34,047 nucleotides of DNA from an uncultured Lachnospiraceae bacterium (lineage in GTDB: Bacteria > Bacillota > Clostridia > Lachnospirales > Lachnospiraceae). Shown here one piece after another: positions 9,239-16,788 of this stretch. The notes under the pieces are model-generated. The model was not told the origin of the DNA. It worked only from the letters and a program-made list of their open reading frames with translations, and ran no database searches. Every line of letters starts with the position of its first letter. The stretch's first letter is position 1. The position numbers and the translations under genes were made by a program. The stretch lies in assembly GCA_949893755.1 (NCBI GenBank), contig CATLCV010000033.1, positions 1 to 34,047 of the forward strand, read 5' to 3'.

Positions 9239-10333
9239 CTATCTCGTCTCTGTCAGGGCACGGATCAGTTCCTGCCTGCTTTTTACATTGACCTTCATAT
9301 AAATGTTATGGGTATGGGTTTTCACGGTTCCGGTTGAAATGTTCAGCTCTTCGCAGATTTCCGCTGTCGTCTTATATTGAAGGATACAATCCAGAATCTG
9401 TATCTCACGGGGCGTAAACTTGTACTCCTCCGACACAGCCGCCAGGTATCCGAACCTCGCTGCTTCCGGTGCCGTCTCCATACCGCTGTTTTGCGCGGCT
9501 TCGGGTGCCGGCATGGAATCGGATACTCGCATGCATCCGGATGCCGGCGCAGAGCCGGATATACGCATGGCTCCGGGTGCCGGCGCAAAACCGGATACTC
9601 GCATGCCTCCAGGTACCAGCGCAGAACCAGATACTGCGGCAGATGTTCCGCCCTGCTCCAGTTCCCGGACGCAGTAGACCATGGAGCACAGCATGATAAA
9701 AAGCCAGAGAATATTTTCTGAAAAATTCCGCTCCGTTACGGAAAGCATATCCGTAAAATACGTCTGGATGTGGGAGATCAGCAGGCTGTCCTCCAAAAGG
9801 ATGGATACGCTCAGTAAAAATACACCCAGAACCAGAAAGGAACAGCGCTCCATTCTCTTGCGGACTGTCTCATCCTTTTCAAGTCCCCTGCGGATCAGGA
9901 AAAAAATACCGTATCCAAAATGACAGATCTGACGCGGCAGATAAAACAGCCAGATCGTCAGAAGTGTCTGGGGCAGCCAGGCTATATAAGCGCAGAACAA
10001 GGCCACCGCCGCAAAAAACAGGAGACAGCTTTTATGGAATTTTAAATCCATAATCTGCAGCAGGATCAGCAGATCCAGAAGCAGGATGGAAACTGTAGTA
10101 AAGATCCGCAGAACCGGAAAATGAATCAAGTTGAAATAACGGATATCCTCGGGAAGGCAGAAACGGGCGATGTAGAGCAGTTCAACCAGTTCGATCAGAT
10201 AATTCGCCAACAGAAGGCAGATATATAAATGCAGATTTTTTTTCGTTTTCACATAAAGCAGGAGAGCCGGAGACAGCGCAAGAGCGCATGCGATGATCAT
10301 ACCCATCCCCAGATAAAACATCGTATACTCCAT
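9239..10333 (-). CDS. Seven-helix membrane regulator with C-terminal LuxR HTH (paralog B)
   Basis: This protein has 364 residues from the ATG at 10333, which follows a strong AAGGAGGGGGACAAT ribosome site. A longer frame upstream to 10522 lacks such a site. About seven hydrophobic helices fill residues 1-220; a linker and a LuxR HTH follow (FTPREIQILDCILQYKTT, EICEELNISTGTVKTHTHNI). It is paralogous to the next gene over its full length except the linker. Here the linker has been expanded by a 36-base tandem repeat into 12-residue units such as PGAMRISGSAPA. It is the first gene of a unit running on to addB and addA; the 44-base gap to paralog A has no terminator. HTH and membrane topology are evident, while signal and regulon are unknown. 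Confidence 0.85.
   Translation of the reverse strand: MEYTMFYLGMGMIIACALALSPALLLYVKTKKNLHLYICLLLANYLIELVELLYIARFCLPEDIRYFNLIHFPVLRIFTTVSILLLDLLILLQIMDLKFHKSCLLFFAAVALFCAYIAWLPQTLLTIWLFYLPRQICHFGYGIFFLIRRGLEKDETVRKRMERCSFLVLGVFLLSVSILLEDSLLISHIQTYFTDMLSVTERNFSENILWLFIMLCSMVYCVRELEQGGTSAAVSGSALVPGGMRVSGFAPAPGAMRISGSAPASGCMRVSDSMPAPEAAQNSGMETAPEAARFGYLAAVSEEYKFTPREIQILDCILQYKTTAEICEELNISTGTVKTHTHNIYMKVNVKSRQELIRALTETR
9485..9628. repeat. 36-base tandem repeat in the LuxR linker
   Basis: Three well-conserved 36-base units start at 9521, 9557 and 9593 (each beginning GGATA or close and containing CGCATG and GGCGCA). A degenerate unit lies before them at 9485. Thirty-six is a multiple of three, so copy-number change would lengthen or shorten the linker between membrane part and HTH by 12 residues without a frameshift. 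The repeat keeps several other frames open, which creates spurious reading frames here. Confidence 0.85.
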
Positions 10334-10432
10334 ATTGTCCCCCTCCTTAGGATCTGTCGAAAAATAACGGATGCAGATTGCGCAGGATATTTCTTCGAGT
10401 GCCGCTCTCAGCAAATGCAACAAACTAACAAT

Positions 10433-10470
10433 AACAAAAAAGCGGGAAAAAGTCAAAATTTTTCCCGCTT
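10433..10470 (-). terminator. Rho-independent terminator ahead of the LuxR-addBA unit
   Basis: AAGCGGGAAAAA (10440-10451) and TTTTTCCCGCTT (10459-10470) form a perfect 12-base stem with a seven-base loop. On the minus strand it runs into TTTTTTTGTTATT. It closes transcription coming from the AIPR/AAA-ATPase side, about 100 bases before the regulator B start. Confidence 0.9.
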
Positions 10471-10560
10471 CGGCCATGTCCTCCCGTTCCGTGCAGAAGC
10501 ACCGGAACCGCTCTGTTTTCAAAGGGTTTAGAATAGTTTATAACAAAAGATGTAGAAAAA

Positions 10561-10872
10561 TCAATCGGATTCCCATCCATCGCTTTGCTGTTCCATCCTG
10601 AGATCTTCGCTGAAGCTGACCAGATACCCCTCAAATTTCGCGGTGCTCATTTTCTGGAAGCTCATAGAGATCACCGCATAGTCCGGCCTGAGATATTCTT
10701 TCAGGGCATGCAGTAACGTGGTCTTTCCATACTGGCGCGCTCTGTTGATCACAAAATATTCTCCCCGGTCTATCATTTTTTTAATCTCTCTTAACCGTCC
10801 GCCCAGATCTACCATATAGTGCCTGTCCGGATAGCAAATTCCATGAATATTGAATGTTCTGACCCGTTCCAT
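10561..10872 (-). pseudogene. N-terminal fragment of an AAA-ATPase-like (PF09820-type) protein
   Basis: The ATG at 10872 follows GGGGAGGTCTGAA. The first ~85 residues match the start of the AAA-ATPase-like family common in Clostridia and Bacteroidia: a TFNIHGICYPDRHYMVDL opening, then a P-loop variant FVINRARQYGKTTLLHALKE, then YAVISMSFQKM. Intact members have about 500 residues, with the rest of the ATPase and a C-terminal PD-(D/E)XK-like nuclease domain. This one stops after 103 residues, followed directly by unrelated sequence and a terminator, so I call it a truncated gene. It could instead be expressed as a short protein, since its ribosome site and P-loop are intact. It lies downstream of the AIPR gene in the same orientation. 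Confidence 0.75.
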
Positions 10873-11002
10873 TTCAGACCTCCCCAAAGCAAACACCTTT
10901 GCCCTGCTGTTTTCCTGATACTCTCGCAGCACTCTGCGCTTCATGCATAAACAAGCTCCAATCGCTGTCAAAAATAACTCTTTACAGTTTCTCACTTATA
11001 TC

Positions 11003-12670
11003 TCATATATATTTCAGATAACGCTCAATCAGATCAAACCGCCGGAATGCCGCCGCCATCGTGCGCCCATCAATCTGTTCAAGTGCTTCCTCATTGAAAT
11101 ATTTCACCAAAGTCTCCCCAAGAACAGCTTCCGCTTCCTCGTACAGCTTCTCTTTCCGATCCTCAAAATACTGCCGCACCCTCTTAAAATCCGTGTGTGT
11201 CAGTTCTTTCAGCTTTAATCCCGATTCCTGGAGCAGCCTTTTTCCCACAATATATGCCAGATAGTGCTGGCTGAACGGCCGATGTGCCTGAACCCTCCGG
11301 TCTTCACTGACGCGTTTCCTCATAGTATCGCAATACCGGAAAATTAAAACTGCCATGACCATCTGTGCCGCATTCAGTCCTTCAAAAATATCCGTATAAT
11401 ACTTATCGAAAAATTCATTTCTCTTATACTTTGCCAGGTGAGGCTTCTCTCTCCAGACAGCAAGCACCGATTCCGCCGCCACAGTAGACGGAATCAAATT
11501 GGTATTCGACAGGTTATCCCGCTTTCTTTTATATACATAGCCCAGGTCACGGGCGCTTTCCTCCAGCAGGATCTGCCTTTCGTCATTGGATTTCAAATCC
11601 CTGAAATCCACCGGATTCTGACTGTTGGTCGCATACGTAATATCCTGGATCACATCCTCTCCGTCATTGACCTCATACAGCCTTACCAATATATATACCT
11701 GCGAAAAATCAATTTCCGGATGTTCTTTTATTGTCTGATAAATGGTTCTGCAGGTCTGCCCGCCATTGATGATCTGGAGCCGGCTGATCTTTACGATCCA
11801 GTCCTTTTCCTGAAGGCCATTATAGCTGAACTTCTCACAGATCATGGTAATGCCGTTGTTTAAGAAGAAAAAGTTCTGGCGTTTTTCATCGCTCAGCAGC
11901 GAATCTGCGATTCCATCATTGACCGAGTTTTTCCCAAGATACCGCCTGATGTTCTTTTCCAGCAGACGGTCGCCGAAGCGATCCATCAGCTCATAGATCT
12001 CTTTGACTGAAATGCGCCCCAGAATGACTCTTTTATAATTAAAATCCTCCTGAATGCCCTTTCCGCTTAACAAAAGCTGTGTATCGATCGGCTCTGTCCT
12101 CCGGATATAGCCGATAATATCCGTATGGCAGAAATGGGTAAACCGCACCTGCTCCTGTCCCCGGAATGCATGGTCGATATAATTCTGTCCGTCCTGCTTC
12201 CACGGAAGCCCGTTATTCAGCATCACAAAAGTCACATAAGGAATCTGCCCGTCTAAAATAAACGAGCGGATCTCATCGACTTTTTTTCTGCTCTTTGGGT
12301 TCAGTTCAATATTTGCCGCCGGGTCAAAAACACATCTCACCGTATTGACCGCTTTTTCAACAGCATTTGCCGGAAAATGACTGTCCTTCTCCAGATTCCG
12401 TGTGTATTTTGACTGGAACAAAACCACATTCAGCTGAGAATCCTGAGCCTCGACAAGATACGCCGCGTCAAAGCCGCCGTCCTGCCCCCCATCCGTGATA
12501 AACTGCTCCGCCTCTGAAATATCAATATCCAGATACGCCGCTACCCCCAGCAGAAGGAATCCTTTGGAACGCCTTCTCTCCGGATCATCATTTGCAAAAA
12601 GATCAGGGTTGTCCTCCAATATCTTATTCACTCTCTGATCAATGATCTGTTTCGCAATATCCATATCCAT
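11003..12670 (-). CDS. AIPR-family protein with N-terminal nuclease-like domain (phage defence)
   Basis: AIPR (abortive infection phage resistance) proteins are named after lactococcal abortive-infection genes and are thought to kill or arrest infected cells. The diagnostic C-terminal core is present: NFFFLNNGITMIC, IINGGQTCRTIYQ and ITYATNSQNPVDFRDLKSND. The N-terminal 100 residues contain a restriction-endonuclease-like pattern: DGGQDGGFDAAYL (about residues 60-72), then VVLFQSKYT with Lys88. This resembles the Asp...(E/Q)xK centre of Mrr-like nucleases. Length is 555 residues. A GTG at 12673 sits just before the ATG at 12670. The gene follows the PilZ gene by about 20 bases and probably shares its promoter. 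Family assignment is firm; nuclease activity and trigger are inferred. Confidence 0.9.
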   Translation of the reverse strand: MDMDIAKQIIDQRVNKILEDNPDLFANDDPERRRSKGFLLLGVAAYLDIDISEAEQFITDGGQDGGFDAAYLVEAQDSQLNVVLFQSKYTRNLEKDSHFPANAVEKAVNTVRCVFDPAANIELNPKSRKKVDEIRSFILDGQIPYVTFVMLNNGLPWKQDGQNYIDHAFRGQEQVRFTHFCHTDIIGYIRRTEPIDTQLLLSGKGIQEDFNYKRVILGRISVKEIYELMDRFGDRLLEKNIRRYLGKNSVNDGIADSLLSDEKRQNFFFLNNGITMICEKFSYNGLQEKDWIVKISRLQIINGGQTCRTIYQTIKEHPEIDFSQVYILVRLYEVNDGEDVIQDITYATNSQNPVDFRDLKSNDERQILLEESARDLGYVYKRKRDNLSNTNLIPSTVAAESVLAVWREKPHLAKYKRNEFFDKYYTDIFEGLNAAQMVMAVLIFRYCDTMRKRVSEDRRVQAHRPFSQHYLAYIVGKRLLQESGLKLKELTHTDFKRVRQYFEDRKEKLYEEAEAVLGETLVKYFNEEALEQIDGRTMAAAFRRFDLIERYLKYI

Positions 12671-12691
12671 CACCTTCCCTTTGGGAATATT

Positions 12692-13294
12692 TTACCAGAT
12701 CCGTCCGGACTGCCTCATATGAAGATACCGCTTGATGTCCCTCTCCGCTCCCTTGGGATAATCCAAAAACTGGCATCCATAGCCATATCTCCCGTCCCGG
12801 AATACCTCTTCCCGCAGGATGCTGACCCGCATCCGGTACTCCGTCTCTACAAAGCAGTAAGAAAATTCAGCCATATCTCCGCACTGCTGTCTCGTCCAGG
12901 TGATAAAATAGATTCCGCCCTCACCAATATTTTGAATGACACCTGTAAATTCTTCCTGATTCGAACCCGTAAACACCGTCTCCTTCTCCATGCCTGACCG
13001 CAGGCTCCTCCGCCCCTCTACGATCTCAGTCACTTCCAGGATCTCGCAGTCCGCAAGCCACGGTGCCTGTATGGACGCGTCATAGTTCCTCCTGACAGCA
13101 AGCCCGCAGTACGCCTTGACACACCCGATCTGGCTGTCAAAAAAATCAATCCGGATCTTTGCCGTATCGGACAGCTCCTGCTCCCGGTTCAAAAGCAGTA
13201 AGATCTGTCCCCCGTCGCATTTTACCGGGATCCTTTTCTGATCCCCCTGGTCTGACTCATAGACAGCGCAGACCGTACAGTGATTTAAAACCAT
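12692..13294 (-). CDS. PilZ-domain protein (YcgR-like layout)
   Basis: This 200-residue protein starts at the ATG at 13294, behind AAGGAGGAGC. The N-terminal half is beta-rich and resembles a YcgR-type N-domain. The C-terminal half (about 94-200) has the PilZ pattern: RRSLR at 95-99 in the RxxxR position, about 23 residues before NIGEGG at 122-127 in the D/NxSxxG position, then YGYGCQFLDYPKGAERDIKRYL, a typical PilZ ending. The Ser of the second motif is Gly here, so cyclic di-GMP binding is probable but not certain. PilZ proteins normally tune motility or exopolysaccharide. Here the neighbour is a defence-type AIPR gene about 20 bases downstream. A consensus promoter ends about 30 bases upstream. 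Confidence 0.8.
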   Translation of the reverse strand: MVLNHCTVCAVYESDQGDQKRIPVKCDGGQILLLLNREQELSDTAKIRIDFFDSQIGCVKAYCGLAVRRNYDASIQAPWLADCEILEVTEIVEGRRSLRSGMEKETVFTGSNQEEFTGVIQNIGEGGIYFITWTRQQCGDMAEFSYCFVETEYRMRVSILREEVFRDGRYGYGCQFLDYPKGAERDIKRYLHMRQSGRIW

Positions 13295-13322
13295 CGGTTT
13301 TGCTCCTCCTTTTAACAGTAAC

Positions 13323-13351
13323 ATTATATCAGATCTTTCCACTCATTACAA
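13323..13351 (-). promoter_or_regulatory. Sigma-A promoter of PilZ-AIPR unit (copy A of a 33-base repeat)
   Basis: On the minus strand TTGTAA (13351-13346) and TATAAT (13328-13323) are separated by 17 bases. The 33 bases 13319-13351 recur at 13976-14008 with only two differences. Confidence 0.8.
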
Positions 13352-13363
13352 GAAAGGGGCTAT

Positions 13364-13951
13364 TTATCTATTCGTTGCACTCCGGTTCAAATATTCTAGA
13401 ACTTCGGATAAAGTAATTCCCTCATTTTCTTGTCCATTATTTACGACTTCTGGATTGTTCATATCGAATGAGGCTTGTGTCACATTTAACAGACTTGGGT
13501 AAGTATTTTCATATGTTTGAGTAATAAATAAGTATGTTTCTCCGACTTCGATTGCTGAAGCATCTTCTACAACAAAAACTTGACCATCCATTTTTCCACC
13601 GGGCCGTTTTATTGAAATTGAATTTGATTCTACATTACCCTTGTATACCTGCTCAATACTAATATCAAAGATTGTATATGGAATTTCTGAGGCTTCGGCT
13701 AATCCGGTTTCAGGGTCGGCCCCTGTTTCTGATTTAACATTCAGTGATTCATAATTAATTTCCGTAACTGTACCACTGAAAACTAAATCTGAAGCATTTA
13801 CAATTTCTTCCGCAGTATCATAGACAGGATATTCCGCTTGAATAACAGTAACTTCATTTTCGTTTGCTGCGGTATTTGAATTTGAATTACAAGCACTCAT
13901 AACAACTAAACTAAATAATATACCCGCCAATATAAACGCTCTTTTTTTCAT
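13364..13951 (-). CDS. Secreted lipoprotein of unknown function
   Basis: This 195-residue protein starts at the ATG at 13951, with GGAGGAGG five bases upstream. A Lys-Arg start, a hydrophobic stretch and the lipobox VVMSAC at residues 15-20 mark a lipoprotein signal peptide, so the mature protein should be anchored to the outer face of the membrane by Cys20. An Asn/Ser-rich linker precedes a beta-rich domain (SDLVFSGTVTEI, FDISIEQVYKGN, ISIKRPGG, ETYLFITQTYEN). That order resembles small OB-like lipoproteins of Firmicutes of unknown role. Base composition is clearly AT-richer than that of addAB or dsdA. It has its own promoter and is bracketed by a direct repeat, which suggests insertion or duplication at this point. 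Confidence 0.8.
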   Translation of the reverse strand: MKKRAFILAGILFSLVVMSACNSNSNTAANENEVTVIQAEYPVYDTAEEIVNASDLVFSGTVTEINYESLNVKSETGADPETGLAEASEIPYTIFDISIEQVYKGNVESNSISIKRPGGKMDGQVFVVEDASAIEVGETYLFITQTYENTYPSLLNVTQASFDMNNPEVVNNGQENEGITLSEVLEYLNRSATNR

Positions 13952-13979
13952 ATCATCCTCCTCCATATTTTGCATTAAC

Positions 13980-14008
13980 ATTATATCGAATCTTTCCACT
14001 CATTACAA
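13980..14008 (-). promoter_or_regulatory. Sigma-A promoter of the lipoprotein gene (copy B of a 33-base repeat)
   Basis: TTGTAA (14008-14003), 17 bases, TATAAT (13985-13980). It is nearly identical to the PilZ promoter at 13323-13351, including the spacer. Confidence 0.8.
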
Positions 14009-14051
14009 CGAAAAAGACACCAAAAATCCGAACTGAATTTTTGGTGTCTTT
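14005..14051 (-). terminator. Rho-independent terminator after the 14101-15075 gene
   Basis: A perfect 15-base stem, 14013-14027 with 14037-14051 (ATTTTTGGTGTCTTT), has a nine-base loop. In the minus-strand RNA it ends in a run of five U. It touches the -35 box of the lipoprotein promoter, so one unit stops exactly where the next begins. Confidence 0.88.
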
Positions 14052-14100
14052 CTATTTGCGGTCAGGCTGATGCCTTAAATTTCTCTCCCGGCTCAGATAA

Positions 14101-15075
14101 TTATTTCCACTGGTCATCTGTAAGTTCGCTGGTGCCATCGGCATTCCAATTGATTTTCTTATCCAATTTGATGCCTAATATATCCAGAAATGTTCTACTG
14201 ATGGATTCATAATCTTCTTCCGCAGATGGCGCTGATTCTCCTTTTTCCTCTATCTTATTTTCCAATGGATGATTTCTGCTGCGTGAAAAAAGTTCCTGTT
14301 CGAGATGCATCTCGAATAGTTCTTCGGAACATTTCCTTGCCATACCGGATATCATCCTCTCCCTGACAGCACTGGAATATAGTTCCAGATTTCTTTTATT
14401 TTCTTCGTCAAAACCTTTAAGAATATCTGAATCCAATTTAAAACAGGTTCCAATCCGATCCGCCCCCGCATGATTTTCCGTGAAGCCAAGCACAAAATCC
14501 AAATCCTTTTTGTTCCACGCAGCCTCTTTCGATAAATGCAGCCTGTTACAGGACGCAAGCCTCTCCTGGGTTCTGGCGACATAATCAAACCGTTCATTGA
14601 TCCCCGGCTCTTTCCCATAAAGATTGTAGGCGTCGATCGAATAATGCTCTCCCGGCCTGAAATATGACAGTGCCTTTAATTCAAGGACGGTAGTATTATG
14701 TGGATCAATCTGCTTCACATCAATCTTTTCTTCAAACAGCTTTCCATGCTCATCTACACCTCTTGCAACCAATACCGGATTCTCCTCTGTAGATTCAGCT
14801 GCATGGAAAAATCTGTATTCTATTCCTGGATGCTGCCAGTGTCTTCCTATCTCTTTACCATCCTTCAAAGCATACTTTGCGGAAATTTTATCCACTTCTG
14901 CAAAAGTAGGATAATTCCTGATATTTTTATCGCGTACCGCTCTTATATAATGTTCCTCATTAGAAACATTTGTTCCTAAGACATCGTTGCTACTGCGTTT
15001 CTTGTTGCTATTCGCTGTCTGATATTTGTGCTGTCCTGCTGTCAAAAGACCATTCCCATAAGAAATGCCAATCAT
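14101..15075 (-). CDS. Unrecognised 324-residue protein
   Basis: I do not recognise this protein. The ATG at 15075 follows AAGGAGGGGATGTTACA, so it is surely expressed. There is no signal peptide or membrane helix. The N-terminus (MIGISYGNGLLTAGQHKYQT) is Gly/Ser/Asn-rich and looks flexible, followed by a charged mixed alpha/beta region (KEIGRHWQHPGIEYRFFHAA; YFRPGEHYSIDAYNLYG). The C-terminal third is helical and acidic, ending near FLDILGIKLDKKINWNADG. It is the last of three unrecognised minus-strand genes (16738 to 14101), separated by 120-140 bases, and is followed by a strong terminator. AT-rich codon use relative to the chromosomal genes suggests acquisition or a lineage-specific family. 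Confidence 0.75.
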   Translation of the reverse strand: MIGISYGNGLLTAGQHKYQTANSNKKRSSNDVLGTNVSNEEHYIRAVRDKNIRNYPTFAEVDKISAKYALKDGKEIGRHWQHPGIEYRFFHAAESTEENPVLVARGVDEHGKLFEEKIDVKQIDPHNTTVLELKALSYFRPGEHYSIDAYNLYGKEPGINERFDYVARTQERLASCNRLHLSKEAAWNKKDLDFVLGFTENHAGADRIGTCFKLDSDILKGFDEENKRNLELYSSAVRERMISGMARKCSEELFEMHLEQELFSRSRNHPLENKIEEKGESAPSAEEDYESISRTFLDILGIKLDKKINWNADGTSELTDDQWK

Positions 15076-15211
15076 TGTAACATCCCCTCCTTAACACACT
15101 TATAGTGCATAATCCAACCGGTCACATAAATAATTGTACCATATCATGTCAGAAAACCGGGAACATACTTCTTTAAAAATAGAACATGCGGTGATCGATC
15201 ATTAACCGGCC

Positions 15212-16069
15212 TCATATATTAGAAAGTAAATACTTTTTCTTCCACATTTCTTCAAAAGCAATTCCTAATATGTTTTGGTAATACTCTGTACGATCGTTTT
15301 CTTCCATATTTAATTTATAACTTTCATCTTCGAGTTGTATCAATCTGCTTTTTGATGTTGTATCTGCTTCTTTATATAGTTTTTCCATTTCTCTGATCAA
15401 TGACGGCGTTATATTTTTCTGCCAGGGTTCTTCATATCCATTTTGCCCATAGGTCACAGAACAATTATATACGATTTTCCCATCTGCATCTATTGCGGCA
15501 AATTGATTCATTCCCAAAGTAAATCCAGGCACTAATTGTTCATTTATCATAACTTCTCTTTGGAAAAAATCATCAACCTTACGAAGTATATCGTTTGCAT
15601 ATTGTATATCTTTTTCCATTCTTTCCTTTACATCAGGATGAATCATAACTGCACGTGTTCCTTTCGGAATGCGTGCCCGATCAGCCTGAATATAGTCTTC
15701 AAATCCTGTCGGAGTATTTGAATTTATCTTCGGTCTCCATGATGCCAATTTTTCAAGTTCCGCATCCTTTTCAAAAAGTTTTGATACCGGAAAATCCTGT
15801 CTGTATGGTATTAAATTATTTTTATCAAACATCGCAATATCACCCACATGATATACCACATCAGGATATTTGTTCTGTAATATCTCCCAAGGGTCTGCTT
15901 TAATATCGCTCTTTTCATTTGCTTTATAAATGTATTCTGAAAATTGCTTATTGACCGCATCCGCTTTTGTATCATCAGAATTATCGGCGGCGTATAGCGC
16001 TTTCATCCGAGAAAAGGATTTTATATTTACTGTTGTCGGCAATCCGGCAATTCTTTCTGATATTGTCAT
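15212..16069 (-). CDS. Unrecognised 285-residue protein
   Basis: I do not recognise a family with confidence. The ATG at 16069 follows GAGGAGTGACGAATC. There is no signal peptide or membrane segment. The N-terminus (MTISERIAGLPTTVNIKSFS) is followed by a helical stretch (DAVNKQFSEYIYKANEKSDI), a region with YPDVVYHVGDIAMFDKNNLI, a long helix (KERMEKDIQYANDILRKVDD) and a C-terminal helical part ending NILGIAFEEMWKKKYLL. The ending shares the short ILGI motif and a preceding acidic helix with the downstream neighbour; this is too weak to claim homology. The gene is as AT-rich as its neighbours and lies in the same orientation. A family of soluble Clostridia-specific proteins is as far as I would go. 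Confidence 0.75.
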   Translation of the reverse strand: MTISERIAGLPTTVNIKSFSRMKALYAADNSDDTKADAVNKQFSEYIYKANEKSDIKADPWEILQNKYPDVVYHVGDIAMFDKNNLIPYRQDFPVSKLFEKDAELEKLASWRPKINSNTPTGFEDYIQADRARIPKGTRAVMIHPDVKERMEKDIQYANDILRKVDDFFQREVMINEQLVPGFTLGMNQFAAIDADGKIVYNCSVTYGQNGYEEPWQKNITPSLIREMEKLYKEADTTSKSRLIQLEDESYKLNMEENDRTEYYQNILGIAFEEMWKKKYLLSNI

Positions 16070-16192
16070 GATTCGTCACTCCTCGCTTTTCAAGCTTATC
16101 ATTCACAATAATTTCTACCTGTACGGTTATAAAAGATACAAAAGTAAAATAACACTTCCCGAAAGTGACATGACCAGCAAAAAATTAGTACT

Positions 16193-16738
16193 TTAATCAA
16201 GAGTATATTGTCTACGATAGGCATGACTATCACGATAGGTATCTGTATCCTTCCGTTTAAGTTCCTGAATTACCCGATTGAGTTCTACCTGTATATCTTT
16301 TTTCTGTTCTTCTGCTGCCGAATTCAATTTCTGTTCTAATTGTTGTTGCTGTTGTTTCAATTGCTTTATCTCCCTCTCAACAGCGGACAAATCTAAAGTT
16401 GTCACCACAACTATTGGCTTTTCACCACTTCCTTCATTATTTTTATTATCTTCTTCACTTTTATCAACATTCTCTATATTATCAGATACATTAGAATCTT
16501 CGTCTTCGGGATGATTAAATCTGATCTGCAGTCCCCCGCTTCCATCCTTTTTCAATTCATAAATTCCGGCTGAATCTTCACTATCTTGATATTCTATTAT
16601 GTCGTATCGCTTCTGCATTTGTGGCAAATCAGAAGCCTTTTCCTGCTGTGTTGTATTTTCTGCCACGTCTTCTTTCTGAAAAACTTGCTTATATAAAACG
16701 TTATTTATTAATAGATTTTCTGTAATATTTTTGGTCAT
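16193..16738 (-). CDS. Unrecognised coiled-coil protein, 181 residues
   Basis: The start is the ATG at 16738, eight bases after AAAGGAG; a GTG at 16747 is in frame but sits on the ribosome site. The N-terminus MTKNITENLLINNVLYKQVF is Asn-rich. The middle is acidic and probably disordered (DSEDSAGIY, NHPEDEDSN, DKSEEDNKNNEGSG). The last third is a coiled coil (about residues 115-160: VEREIKQLKQQQQQLEQKL, then AAEEQKKDIQVELNRVIQEL) ending in a basic tail. There is no signal peptide. Its position as the first of three consecutive unknown genes suggests a shared function, with this one perhaps acting as a chaperone or scaffold; that is inference. A short weak hairpin (CACTT/AAGTG near 16150-16165) with a T-rich stretch follows the stop. 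Confidence 0.72.
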   Translation of the reverse strand: MTKNITENLLINNVLYKQVFQKEDVAENTTQQEKASDLPQMQKRYDIIEYQDSEDSAGIYELKKDGSGGLQIRFNHPEDEDSNVSDNIENVDKSEEDNKNNEGSGEKPIVVVTTLDLSAVEREIKQLKQQQQQLEQKLNSAAEEQKKDIQVELNRVIQELKRKDTDTYRDSHAYRRQYTLD

Positions 16739-16788
16739 AATTATCACTCCTTTCTTAATTTTCCTCTCAAACTCTCTGTAAAATCTTT

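Noticed and set aside
9485-9628. Possible CRISPR-like array
   Set aside because: Units are directly adjacent with no spacers and lie inside a coding frame.
9377-9721. Several overlapping open frames on both strands with repeated sequence
   Set aside because: They come from the 36-base tandem repeat inside the LuxR-B linker, which keeps other frames open. Only the frame joining membrane helices to the HTH makes sense.
10334-10522. N-terminal extension of regulator B by 63 residues
   Set aside because: It runs through the terminator at 10433-10470. The ATG at 10333 has a strong ribosome site, and its N-terminus aligns with the paralog.
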